Shown here: positions 6,125 to 14,111 of the stretch, in pieces | Layout of the letters: each line of letters starts with the position of its first letter | Position numbering within the stretch: the stretch's first letter is position 1 | DNA from: Hyphomonadaceae bacterium UBA2389 | GTDB taxonomy: Bacteria; Pseudomonadota; Alphaproteobacteria; Caulobacterales; Aquidulcibacteraceae | Assembly (NCBI GenBank): GCA_002343395.1 | Contig: DDSN01000036.1 | Coordinates: forward strand, 1 to 31,213 | Direction of reading: 5' to 3' | DNA length: 31,213 nt | Notes under the pieces: model-generated | Databases searched by the model: none | Told to the model about the DNA's origin: nothing | Seen by the model: the letters and a program-made list of their open reading frames with translations, nothing else | Made by a program: the position numbers and the translations under genes

Positions 6125-7666
6125 ATGAAAGCGGCGCAGCGGCTTTTGGAGTACGCGCACGGCAGGGGTGTGCGCGCCTGCTTCGCCAACCCCGGCACGT
6201 CCGAGATGCATCTGGTGGCCGCGCTCGACGCCGTGCCTGGCATTCGGCCGATCCTCGCGCTCTTCGAAGGCGTCGCGACCGGCGCCGCCGACGGCTTCGG
6301 ACGCATGGCGCAGACGCCAGCGCTTACGTTGTTGCATCTTGGCCCCGGACTCGGCAACGGCTTGGCGAACTTGCACAACGCCAAGCGCGCGCGCACGCCG
6401 ATTGTCTCGCTCATCGGCGAACACGCCACCTATCACCTCGCCAACGACCCTCCTCTCGCAAGCGACATCGCTGCGCTCGCCGGACCGGTCTCGGATTGGC
6501 TGCGCACCGTGCCGCGCGCCGAGGATCTGGTGACAGCGGGCGCCGAAGCCATCACCGCGGCGGAGCAGCTCGGACCCGCGGCGCTCATCCTCCCCGCGGA
6601 TGTTGCATGGTCGGATGTCGAGCCCGATGCGCCGCCGCCTCGATCGTCCCCCGCATCAACCCCCGACTGGACGAACACCGTCGATGAAGCGGCCCGCGCG
6701 CTTGGCGCAAACGCGGTGCTTTTCCTCGGCGGACGCCACCTAAGCGCGCGCGCCTGCGCGTTCGCGGAGGCGATCGCCGAGAAAACCGGCTGCAAGACCC
6801 TCGTGGAAACCTTCCCAGCGCGCATCGAACGCGGCGCGGCGGCAGCCGCACTGTCGCGGCTGCCGTATCTCTCCGAAATGGCCGCTGGCTCACTCTCGAG
6901 CGCGTCAACCATCGTGCTTGCGGGCGCCACCAATCCCGTCGCCTTTTTTGCGCTGCCCGGCCGTCCCACGCGTCTTGCCCCGGACGCCGCGACCATCGTG
7001 CCGTATGCCTCGCCGCGCGACGATATCGCCGCCGCGCTCGAAGCGCTCGCGGAAGCTGTCGGCGCGCGCGTTCAACCGCAGCGCGCGACGCGGGAAACGC
7101 CGCCCGCCCCAGACGCCGAAGACGCGATTGACCCCATGGCGCTGGCGCGCGCGATCGCGGCCACGCTGCCGGAAGATGCGATCGTATCAGACGAATCGAA
7201 CACGCTCGGCCTGTTCTGCTTCGACGCCTGCGCCAATGCGGCGGCGCATGATTGGCTGACGCTGACGGGCGGTTCGATCGGCCAGGGGTTGCCTGTAGCG
7301 ACAGGAGCGGCGGTAGCGTGCCCCGAGCGCCGCGTTGTCGCGCTGCAGGCCGATGGCAGCGCGCTCTACACCATTCAAGCCTTGTGGACGCAGGCGCGTG
7401 AGAATCTCAACGTCACCAACGTGATCCTCAACAACGGCGCTTACGCTATCCTCAAGCTTGAGATGATGCGCGCCGGCATCAATGCGCAAACGCACGCCGC
7501 AAGCGAACTGTTTGACTTACAGCGGCCGGCGATCGACTTCACGCAGCTCGCCGCCGGATTTGGCGTCCACGCCGAGCGCGTCGTAACGCAGCGCGCACTG
7601 ACCGCGGCGCTCAACCGCAGCTTCGCGCGCCCCGGCCCCAGCCTCATCGAGGTAATGTTTCCATGA
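6125..7666 (+). CDS. Thiamine-diphosphate enzyme, acetolactate synthase large subunit-like / 2-oxoacid decarboxylase
   Basis: A 513-residue ThDP-dependent enzyme with a GAGGAG SD seven bases before its ATG. The N-terminal Pyr domain carries 'FANPGTSEMHL' (20-30) and the conserved Glu48 that activates the cofactor ('ALFEGVATGAADG'). A central domain follows, and the C-terminal PP domain has the ThDP/Mg motif as 'QADGSALYT' through 'LNNGAY'. It is shorter than housekeeping IlvB (about 560-590) and no small regulatory subunit gene adjoins it, so biosynthetic acetolactate synthase is less likely than a catabolic decarboxylase or carboligase of the benzoylformate-decarboxylase kind. Its stop overlaps the ATG of an FAD hydroxyacid dehydrogenase, suggesting a two-step pathway in which a 2-hydroxyacid is oxidised and then decarboxylated. 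The substrate is unknown. Confidence 0.85.
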   Translation: MKAAQRLLEYAHGRGVRACFANPGTSEMHLVAALDAVPGIRPILALFEGVATGAADGFGRMAQTPALTLLHLGPGLGNGLANLHNAKRARTPIVSLIGEHATYHLANDPPLASDIAALAGPVSDWLRTVPRAEDLVTAGAEAITAAEQLGPAALILPADVAWSDVEPDAPPPRSSPASTPDWTNTVDEAARALGANAVLFLGGRHLSARACAFAEAIAEKTGCKTLVETFPARIERGAAAAALSRLPYLSEMAAGSLSSASTIVLAGATNPVAFFALPGRPTRLAPDAATIVPYASPRDDIAAALEALAEAVGARVQPQRATRETPPAPDAEDAIDPMALARAIAATLPEDAIVSDESNTLGLFCFDACANAAAHDWLTLTGGSIGQGLPVATGAAVACPERRVVALQADGSALYTIQALWTQARENLNVTNVILNNGAYAILKLEMMRAGINAQTHAASELFDLQRPAIDFTQLAAGFGVHAERVVTQRALTAALNRSFARPGPSLIEVMFP

Positions 7667-9036
7667 CCCCTTTGCCCAGTGCGTTCTCCGAGCGCCTCTC
7701 AACCCGATTCGGGCAGCGCTTTTCGGCGGCCGAAGCGATCCGCGCGCAACATGCCGGCGCCGGCATGCACCTTCCCGCGCTGCCGCCGCAGGCCGTTGTG
7801 ATGGCGGAAAGCACGGACGAGATCGTTTTCGCCGTGCGTACGTGCGCGGAGTTCGGCGTCCCGATCATCCCCTTCGGCGCCGGCACCTCGCTGGAGTGCC
7901 ACGTTGGCGCGCCGCGCGGCGGGCTGTGCATCGATGTGTCGGGCATGAAGCGGGTTTTGCGCGTGGACGAAGCCGACCAGGACTGCACCGTGGAGGCAGG
8001 CGTCACACGCGTCGCGCTCAACGAACACCTGCGCCATACCGGCCTCTTCTTTCCCGTCGACCCGGGCGCGGACGCGACCTTGGGCGGCATGGCCTCGACG
8101 CGCGCCTCCGGCACTACGACCCTGCGCTACGGCGGCATGCGCGAAAACGTCCTGGGACTCACTGTCGTGACGCCCGATGGCGCGATCGTGCGCACCGCGC
8201 GGCGCGCCCGCAAGAGCGCAGCGGGCTATGACCTGACGCACCTCTTCGTCGGCGCGGAAGGCACGCTCGGCGTGATCGCCGACGTCACGTTGCGACTGTT
8301 TCCAGTTCCAGAGGCGACGAGCGCCGCTGTGTGCTCGTTTTCCGGCGCCGACGGCGCCGTCAACAGCGTGATCCAAGCCGTGCAAATGGGGTTGCCGCTG
8401 GCGCGCGCGGAGTTTCTCGATGACGCCGCGATGCGCGCGGTGAACGCCACGTTCCAGACAACCTACGCTGTGGCCGACACCTTGTTCGTCGAGTTCCACG
8501 GCGCCGCTGACGACGTCTCCAAACAGGCCGAACAATTCGGCGCGCTCGCCGCGTCGAACGGCGGCGGCTCGTTCCAGTGGGCGATCGAGGCGGAGGCGCG
8601 CAGTCAGCTCTGGCGGGCGCGCCACCATGCGGGGCTCGCCGCCGCTGCTTCTCGTCCAGGCGCACGGCCCTGGTCCACGGACGTATGCGTTCCCATCAGC
8701 CGCCTTGCGGAATGCGTGACGCAGACCAAAGCGGAACTCGCGCGGACGCCGTTCCCGGCAGTCGTCCTGGGACATATCGGCGATGGCAACTTTCACTGCG
8801 TGCTGCTGATCAACGCCGAAGACAAGAGCGAGGTTGAGGCCGCGGCGCGCTTCAACGACGCGCTGGTGGCGCGCGCGCTCGCCATGGACGGCACCTGCAC
8901 CGGGGAACATGGCATTGGTCTCGGCAAGCGGGAGTCGCTGCGCGCCGAGCTCGGAGACGCTGTCGGGCTGATGGTGAAAATCAAACATGCGCTTGATCCA
9001 ACGGGAATCATGAATCCTGAAAAGATTCTGGCCTAG
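7663..9036 (+). CDS. FAD-linked D-2-hydroxyacid dehydrogenase (GlcD / D-lactate dehydrogenase cytochrome type)
   Basis: A 457-residue flavoenzyme overlapping the ThDP enzyme by ATGA. The PCMH-type FAD domain shows 'PIIPFGAGTSLECHVG' (66-81), 'DPGADATLGGMASTRASGT' and 'GAEGTLGVI'. The FAD-oxidase C-terminal domain has 'GHIGDGNFHC' and 'GTCTGEHGIGLGKR', whose histidines bind metal or substrate in DLD-like members. Such enzymes oxidise D-lactate, glycolate or aromatic D-2-hydroxyacids and pass electrons to cytochrome c or quinone. No signal peptide is visible, so it is probably cytoplasmic or peripherally membrane bound. The partner gene argues for a hydroxyacid whose 2-oxo product is a ThDP substrate. 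The stop codon lies inside the terminator stem. Confidence 0.9.
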   Translation: MTPLPSAFSERLSTRFGQRFSAAEAIRAQHAGAGMHLPALPPQAVVMAESTDEIVFAVRTCAEFGVPIIPFGAGTSLECHVGAPRGGLCIDVSGMKRVLRVDEADQDCTVEAGVTRVALNEHLRHTGLFFPVDPGADATLGGMASTRASGTTTLRYGGMRENVLGLTVVTPDGAIVRTARRARKSAAGYDLTHLFVGAEGTLGVIADVTLRLFPVPEATSAAVCSFSGADGAVNSVIQAVQMGLPLARAEFLDDAAMRAVNATFQTTYAVADTLFVEFHGAADDVSKQAEQFGALAASNGGGSFQWAIEAEARSQLWRARHHAGLAAAASRPGARPWSTDVCVPISRLAECVTQTKAELARTPFPAVVLGHIGDGNFHCVLLINAEDKSEVEAAARFNDALVARALAMDGTCTGEHGIGLGKRESLRAELGDAVGLMVKIKHALDPTGIMNPEKILA

Positions 9037-9081
9037 AGCCTGTTCCGATCCGATTGATTTGGATCGGGGCTCTAGGTTTTT
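9032..9081 (+). terminator. Strong intrinsic terminator after the FAD dehydrogenase
   Basis: The outer stem CCTAGAGCC (9032-9040) pairs with GGCTCTAGG (9068-9076), and the inner stem CCGATCC (9045-9051) with GGATCGG (9061-9067). There is a 9-base loop and a 4-base bulge, and five Ts follow (9077-9081). All 16 stem pairs are Watson-Crick. The dehydrogenase stop TAG is within the 5' arm. Similar CTAGAG...CTCTAG hairpins recur between genes in many alphaproteobacteria (recalled, not searched). Confidence 0.88.
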
Positions 9082-11129
9082 GTTTGGTCGCCTTTTCTTA
9101 CGCCGAACCGGCATCGACTTCGCCGGAAAATGCTCTGGTATTTCGCCTTCGCCGCGCCCAGACTAAGTTTGAACGCATGGACGCTCCGCTTCCGCCCGAG
9201 ATTGTCATCGTAGCGCCGCGCCTTCCTGAGGCGCCGAGCGAGAGCGTCTATTCGCGATCGGAACTCCTCGACGAAGATATTGCGCGCGCTGACCGCCTTG
9301 ACGAAGCGCTCCGGGTCATCCCCGGCGTGGCGACATTTCGGCGGAATGCATCAGCGGCGGCAAACCCCACCATTCAAGGATTATCGGTGCGCGCTTCCGC
9401 GCCATCCGGCGCCGGGCGCACCTTGGTGACGCTGGAGGGCGTTCCGCTCAACGATCCGTTCGGCGGCTGGACGATCTGGGGCGCGATCCCGCCCGAGAGG
9501 ATTGCGCACGCAACGGTGATGCGTGGCGCAGGCGCCGGACCCTATGGCGCCGGCGCGCTGCTCGGCACGGTGCGGCTTGACGAGCGGCAAGACGCAGGCG
9601 TGCTTGTCAGTCTTTCCGTTGGCGATCTGGGATTCTCGCGCGCCTCTGCGCTCGCTGCGGCCGAAGATCGCGCCTTTTCACTCACGCTCGGAGCGACATT
9701 CGAACAGAGCAACGGTTGGATCCCCGTGCGAACCGGGCGCGGCGACGCCGACACCGCGCTCGATTCGGAAGCCGCAAGCGGCGTTGCGCGGCTGCTATGG
9801 AGCGACGGCGCACGCGTTTTCTCAGCGCGCCTGAGCGCTTACAGCGAAGAACGCAGCGCTGGGCTGGTCGGCGCCGACTCCGCCAATTCCGGCTCGATGT
9901 TGAGTTTTGTGTTTGCGCAGCCCGAGGGGCCGTTGAATTGGCGCCTGCAAGCTTGGGCCATTCGATCCGACCTCGCGAACACGTCGGTCACGGTGGCGCC
10001 CGATAGAAACACGACAACGCCCGCCAACAATCAGTACGCGACGCCGGCGCTTGGCTGGGGCGGGAACGCGGCGCTGCGCTGGTCGCACAACGCTGGCGGC
10101 GCCGAGATCGGCGTTGATGTACGGGGCGCAGACGGCGAAACGCGTGAACTTTTTCGCTACCAAGCGGGGGCATTCACGCGGTCACGGATCGCGGGCGGCC
10201 AGACTTTGCTCGGCGGCGCCTACGTGGAGCTTTGGCGCGGCAGCAGGCCCTGGCTCATTTCCGGCGGCGCGCGCCTCGATTACTGGCGCGCGTTTGGCGG
10301 CGCGCGCGTTGAGCGCGATCTCGCCACCGACTCTCTTACGCTTGCATCCTCGCCGGCAGACAACGACGCATGGGCGCCGACAGCGCGATTTGGCGTTCGC
10401 CGCGCGCTTGGCGGCCCCGTTTCGCTGCGCGCCGCCGCCTATGCGGGGTTTCGCCCGCCTACGCTCAACGAGCTGCATCGTCCCTTCCGCGTCGGCAACG
10501 ACGTCACCGAGGCCAACGCCGGCCTCTCTCCGGAAAAACTCGGCGGCGCCGACATCGCTGTTGAGTTTGAGAGCGACAGCTTCGCCTGGAGCATCGGCGG
10601 GTTCGCGACACGGCTTGAGGACGCGATCGTCAATGTCACGCTCGGCGCCGGGCCTGGGACCTTCCCGCCGGGCGTATTCGTTCCAGCGGGCGGCGCATTC
10701 CGGCAACGTCAAAACGCCGGCGAGATCGACGCTTATGGCCTGGAGGCCGACGCACGCGGCGACCTTGGCGCGCTGAGTTGGCGGGTCGCGCTCAACGCCG
10801 TGCGCGCGCGGCTGGGCGACCTGCGGCCGGCGCAGTCGCCTTCGCTGTCAGCGGCCGCGAATTTCACGTGGCGTTTGACGAGCGTGACCGCTTTCGGCGC
10901 GGACATCACGCATGAAAGCCGCCGGTTCGAGGACGACCTCAACACCCGGACCCTCTCGCCATCGACACGCGTCGATTTGCGGCTTGATCACGCCGTATCA
11001 GACCGCGCGACCGTGTTCGCCGCGCTCGACAACGCCTTTGACGCCGCCGTTGAGACAGCCGAGACGGCCGATGGCGTGGAGAGCTTCGGCGCGCCGCGCG
11101 CGCTGCGGCTCGGCCTGCGCCTGCGCTGA
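9054..11129 (+). CDS. TonB-dependent outer-membrane receptor
   Basis: The frame is open for up to 691 residues. A TonB-box-like 'PEIVIVAPR' lies near residue 48 of the long form. The plug domain follows ('DEALRVIPGVATFRRN', 'IQGLSVRAS', 'LVTLEGVPLNDPFGGW', 'VMRGAGAGPYGAGALLGTV'), then a 22-strand-type beta-barrel rich in alternating aromatic and small residues, including 'FRPPTLNELHRPF', and a closing strand ending 'RLGLRLR'. It would import a scarce ligand across the outer membrane with TonB energy; the substrate cannot be told. The start is uncertain. The TTG at 9054 gives a signal-like hydrophobic stretch ending 'FSYA' but lies inside the terminator and lacks an SD; the ATG at 9178 gives a 650-residue protein without a signal peptide. 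Confidence 0.87.
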   Translation: MIWIGALGFCLVAFSYAEPASTSPENALVFRLRRAQTKFERMDAPLPPEIVIVAPRLPEAPSESVYSRSELLDEDIARADRLDEALRVIPGVATFRRNASAAANPTIQGLSVRASAPSGAGRTLVTLEGVPLNDPFGGWTIWGAIPPERIAHATVMRGAGAGPYGAGALLGTVRLDERQDAGVLVSLSVGDLGFSRASALAAAEDRAFSLTLGATFEQSNGWIPVRTGRGDADTALDSEAASGVARLLWSDGARVFSARLSAYSEERSAGLVGADSANSGSMLSFVFAQPEGPLNWRLQAWAIRSDLANTSVTVAPDRNTTTPANNQYATPALGWGGNAALRWSHNAGGAEIGVDVRGADGETRELFRYQAGAFTRSRIAGGQTLLGGAYVELWRGSRPWLISGGARLDYWRAFGGARVERDLATDSLTLASSPADNDAWAPTARFGVRRALGGPVSLRAAAYAGFRPPTLNELHRPFRVGNDVTEANAGLSPEKLGGADIAVEFESDSFAWSIGGFATRLEDAIVNVTLGAGPGTFPPGVFVPAGGAFRQRQNAGEIDAYGLEADARGDLGALSWRVALNAVRARLGDLRPAQSPSLSAAANFTWRLTSVTAFGADITHESRRFEDDLNTRTLSPSTRVDLRLDHAVSDRATVFAALDNAFDAAVETAETADGVESFGAPRALRLGLRLR

Positions 11130-11172
11130 GCGCACTGGCGCGGCCGCGCGAATTGGCCTAAGTGCCCGGCCC

Positions 11173-11826
11173 ATGACCAGAAAACTCTCGATCACCGCCG
11201 ACGGCAAGAACATCGTCGTACACCTCCATCACGGCGACCTGCCCGCGAACGTGGCGTTTGAAGGCGCGATCGCGGTCGACAGCGAGACCATGGGGCTTTC
11301 GCTGGTGCGCGATCCGCTTTGCCTCGTGCAGCTCTCCGATGGGCGCGGCGAAGCGCATCTGGTGCAGCTCAACCGCGCCAACTACGACGCGCCTAATCTC
11401 AAGCGCGTCCTGAGCGACGCGGCCACGCTCAAGCTCTTTCACTTCGCGCGCTTCGATGTGGCCATGTTCATGCGCGATCTATCGGTCGTGTGCGCGCCGA
11501 TTTACTGCACCAAGATCGCGTCGAAGCTGGTTCGCACGTACACCGACAAGCACGGCTTGAAGGATCTGACCAAGGAAGTGCTCGGCCGCGACATCTCCAA
11601 GGATCAGCAATCAAGCGATTGGGGCGCGCCCGAGCTCAGCGATGCGCAGCTCGCGTACGCCGCCTCCGACGTGTTGCATCTGCATGCACTGAAGGAACGG
11701 CTTGATGCGATGTTGGCGCGCGAGGGCCGCACGGAAATCGCGCAAGCCTGTTTCGACTTCCTACCCACGCGCGCCGCGCTCGATTTGGCGGGCTGGGAGG
11801 AAACCGACATTTTCGCGCACTCATGA
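11173..11826 (+). CDS. rnd: Short ribonuclease D-like 3'-5' exonuclease (DEDDy)
   Basis: A 217-residue exonuclease starting at the ATG at 11173; the frame is open upstream only as a shadow of the receptor gene. The DEDDy residues are visible: D36 and E38 in 'VDSETMGL', D95 in 'FHFARFDVAMF', and Y162 with D166 in 'YAASDVLHL'. The two HRDC domains of E. coli RNase D are absent; this compact form is common in alphaproteobacteria. It would trim RNA 3' ends, for example of tRNA precursors, in the cytoplasm. There is no clear SD. Its stop overlaps an upstream ATG of the next ORF, so the two are probably co-transcribed. Confidence 0.9.
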   Translation: MTRKLSITADGKNIVVHLHHGDLPANVAFEGAIAVDSETMGLSLVRDPLCLVQLSDGRGEAHLVQLNRANYDAPNLKRVLSDAATLKLFHFARFDVAMFMRDLSVVCAPIYCTKIASKLVRTYTDKHGLKDLTKEVLGRDISKDQQSSDWGAPELSDAQLAYAASDVLHLHALKERLDAMLAREGRTEIAQACFDFLPTRAALDLAGWEETDIFAHS

Positions 11827-11843
11827 GCGCCGAGGGGATTGCA

Positions 11844-12332
11844 ATGACCGACGACTCCGTGCGGGATCAATGGCGTGCGTTAGCACGCCTCTTTCCCGAA
11901 TGGGCGCTGCCGGTCGATTTTTTCTTCAACGCAAGCAGCTACCGATTCTGGGGCGCCGACCTCATACGGAGCATGCAAGAAAATTGGCGGGTTCGCCGCG
12001 CCGCGGCAATGCTCGCGCAGCAACCGCAGACGCTCGATGCGCTAGCTCAGATCGCCAACGTCAACCTCGCGCGAACGACAGACGCGTTCAAAGCCATGGC
12101 GCTGACGTATATTTCCCTGCCACTCGCTCTCGCCGCCCTTGCCTCGGACGCCGCGCCAGACGTGGTTCGTGACGCGCTCGCCCGATATTTGCACTTGATC
12201 GTGCCGATCGTCGTCGCCGCCGCGCTCTCACCGCTTCACTATTTCTTCTGCCACTGGCGCGCCAAGCAGATTGTTTGGACAATTGAACTCTTCCGCGCGG
12301 GCGCCTTGAGCTCTCCTGGCGATAAGCTCTAG
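11844..12332 (+). CDS. Protein of unknown function with C-terminal hydrophobic segments
   Basis: I do not recognise a family. The ATG at 11844 has GAGGGG six bases upstream and gives 162 residues; an ATG at 11823 overlapping the rnd stop (ATGA) would add seven residues but has no SD. The N-terminal ~100 residues are soluble and helical with several Trp and Phe ('WRALARLFPEWALPVDFFF'). Two hydrophobic stretches follow, 'ALTYISLPLALAALA' and 'LIVPIVVAAALSPLHYFF', then an amphipathic basic tail. This could be a membrane-anchored helical protein. It was probably co-transcribed with rnd. Codon use matches the neighbours, so it is likely a real gene. Confidence 0.6.
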   Translation: MTDDSVRDQWRALARLFPEWALPVDFFFNASSYRFWGADLIRSMQENWRVRRAAAMLAQQPQTLDALAQIANVNLARTTDAFKAMALTYISLPLALAALASDAAPDVVRDALARYLHLIVPIVVAAALSPLHYFFCHWRAKQIVWTIELFRAGALSSPGDKL

Positions 12333-12379
12333 CGGAGCGTCGCGCTGCGACTGGTAAGCCGAGACCAACGAACGCCGCC

Positions 12380-13387
12380 TCAGCCCCGCACCACTTCCTG
12401 ATCGATCCGACCGAAAATCGAGTGGTTGCGCGCGTCGAGCATTTCGATCTCAACCCGATCGCCATGCTTCAGAAACGGCGTCATCGGTTTGCCGCCCTGG
12501 ATCGTTTCAATCATGCGCTGCTCGGCGATGCACGAGTAGCCGAGACCGCCCTCGCTGACTGGCTTGCCAGGGCCGCTATCGGCGCCGCGATTGGACACCG
12601 TGCCTGAACCGATAATTGTTCCCGCGCAGAGATCGCGCGTCTTCGCGGCATGCGCGATCAGCTGGCCGAAATCGAAAGTCATGTCCTGACCGGCGTCGGC
12701 CTTGCCGAAAAGAGCGCCGTTGAGCGCGACGCGCATCGGCAGGTGCACTTTGCCGTCGCGCCAAGCGTCGCCCAGCGCATCGGGCGTCACGGCGACCGGC
12801 GAGAACGCCGATGACGGTTTCGACTGGAAGAAGCCGAAGCCCTTTTCCAACTCCGCCGGAATGAGGTTGCGCAAGCTCACGTCGTTGACCAGCATCACCA
12901 GGCGGATGCGTTCGCGCGCTTCGGCTGGCGAGGCGCCCATCGGCACGTCATCGACGATCACCGCGACTTCCGCCTCGAAGTCACACCCCCACGCTTCATC
13001 CTTCAATGGAATCGCGTCGCGCGGACCGAGGAAAACGTCGCTGCCGCCCTGATACATGAGCGGATCTGTCCAGAAGGTGTCCGGCATCTTCGCGCCGCGC
13101 GCCTGCCGCACCAGCGCGACATGGTTCACGTAGGCCGACCCGTCCGCCCACTGATACGCGCGCGGCAACGGCGAGGCGGCCTCGCGCTCATGGAAGCGCT
13201 CGCGCAGGATCGTCCCGGCGTTGACGCCCTCGGCGAGCGCCCGCAAGCGCGGCGCCGCATGCGCCCAATCGTCCAGCGCTCTCTGCAAGGTCGGCACTTC
13301 CGGCCCCGCATGCGCATACCAGGCGAGATCGTCGGAAACGACGACAAGTTTGCCGTCACGGCCGTGACGAAGAGATGCGAGTTTCAT
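12380..13387 (-). CDS. fahA: Fumarylacetoacetate hydrolase family protein (tyrosine degradation)
   Basis: A 335-residue protein whose ATG at 13387 has an AAAGGAGC SD; an in-frame ATG at 13411 lacks one. The FAH catalytic core lies in the middle: 'DFEAEVAVIVDDVPMG' (136-151), with E138 and E140 as metal ligands, and 'LVNDVSLRNLIPAELEKGFGFFQSKP' (167-191), carrying D169 and the lysines near the substrate. 'GSGTVSNRGADSG' is toward the C terminus. It would cleave fumarylacetoacetate to fumarate and acetoacetate, the last step of tyrosine catabolism, as the co-located maiA and hpd imply. It is the last gene of the minus-strand operon and is separated from maiA by 73 bases holding a hairpin. Confidence 0.9.
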   Translation of the reverse strand: MKLASLRHGRDGKLVVVSDDLAWYAHAGPEVPTLQRALDDWAHAAPRLRALAEGVNAGTILRERFHEREAASPLPRAYQWADGSAYVNHVALVRQARGAKMPDTFWTDPLMYQGGSDVFLGPRDAIPLKDEAWGCDFEAEVAVIVDDVPMGASPAEARERIRLVMLVNDVSLRNLIPAELEKGFGFFQSKPSSAFSPVAVTPDALGDAWRDGKVHLPMRVALNGALFGKADAGQDMTFDFGQLIAHAAKTRDLCAGTIIGSGTVSNRGADSGPGKPVSEGGLGYSCIAEQRMIETIQGGKPMTPFLKHGDRVEIEMLDARNHSIFGRIDQEVVRG

Positions 13388-13399
13388 GGTGCTCCTTTC

Positions 13400-13425
13400 C
13401 CTTCTGCCCAACGCGTGGGAGAAGG
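13400..13425. repeat. Imperfect hairpin between maiA and fahA
   Basis: CCTTCTGCCCA (13400-13410) pairs with TGGGAGAAGG (13416-13425), with one bulged G and an ACGCG loop. It sits only 12 bases before the fahA start on the minus strand, at about the SD. It could act as an mRNA processing or stability element. It also resembles the CTTCTCCC/GGGAGAAG intergenic palindromes scattered in many alphaproteobacteria. Confidence 0.45.
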
Positions 13426-13460
13426 CAGCTCAATTCGCGGCAGCGAGGCAGCGCCCACGC

Positions 13461-14111
13461 TCATCCCCTCACCGCGTCCTTCTGGTTCTCCGGCGCCGCC
13501 GCCGCGAAGGCCGGATGCGCCCGCGCACGCGCGTCGATCGCGGCGAGGCGCGGGAACGGCGCGAAATCGAACTGGAACCGGCGCGCATTGGCGCACTGGG
13601 GAACAAGGCAAATGTCGGCGATGCCGGGCGCGTCGCCGAACGTGAACGGCGTCTCGGGCATGGTGCGAAGCCGCGCCTCAAGCGCCTCGAAACCAAGCGC
13701 GATCCAATGACGATACCATGCGCCGATCGCGGCTTCATCGGCGCCGTGCTTTTCGCGCAGCCAGGCGAGCGGCGCGAGATTGTTCAGCGGATGGATGTCC
13801 GCCGCGATCGTCAGCGCGAAAGCGCGCGCCTGCGCCCGCGCCCACGCATCCCGCGGGTAAAAACTGGGCGCAGGAAACGCCTCCTCCAACCAGTCGAGAA
13901 TGGCGAGCGATTGCGTCAGCACGCCATGCTCGGTCTCAAGCGCGGGCACCCGCATCTGCGGGTTCTTCGTCCTGAAGACTTCGTTCAGCTGCTCGTCCTT
14001 GCCTGGCGCGATATTGATCGCGACGCTCTCGTAGGCGACGCGCTTCAGGTTCAGCCCAATGCGCACGCGATACGCGGCCGACGAACGCCAATAGTCGTAG
14101 AGCTTGAGCAT
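13461..14111 (-). CDS. maiA: Maleylacetoacetate isomerase (zeta-class glutathione transferase)
   Basis: A 216-residue GST-zeta protein. The N-terminal thioredoxin-like domain starts 'LYDYWRSSAAYRVRIGLNLK' (4-23), matching the zeta SSCxxRVRI active-site motif with Ala in place of the Cys, a frequent bacterial variant. 'VPALE' (55-59) and 'QSLAILDWLEE' (67-77) form the glutathione site, and an all-helical C-terminal domain includes 'PGIADICLVPQ'. The enzyme isomerises maleylacetoacetate to fumarylacetoacetate using glutathione in the cytosol. Its ATG overlaps the stop of the AhpD-like gene (TGATG). It supplies the substrate of FahA downstream. Confidence 0.93.
   Translation of the reverse strand: MLKLYDYWRSSAAYRVRIGLNLKRVAYESVAINIAPGKDEQLNEVFRTKNPQMRVPALETEHGVLTQSLAILDWLEEAFPAPSFYPRDAWARAQARAFALTIAADIHPLNNLAPLAWLREKHGADEAAIGAWYRHWIALGFEALEARLRTMPETPFTFGDAPGIADICLVPQCANARRFQFDFAPFPRLAAIDARARAHPAFAAAAPENQKDAVRG

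Noticed and set aside
7699..9114. A 471-codon minus-strand open frame opposite the FAD dehydrogenase
   Set aside because: It is a shadow of a clear GlcD/Dld gene; it runs through the terminator and has no motif or SD.
11138..11149. A perfect 12-base palindrome GCGCGGCCGCGC after the receptor gene
   Set aside because: It is pure G/C in a region where such strings are expected by chance, and no T-run follows, so it is not reported as a terminator.
10912..11172. An N-terminal extension of the RNase D gene
   Set aside because: It overlaps the conserved end of the receptor barrel, and the exonuclease fold is complete from 11173.
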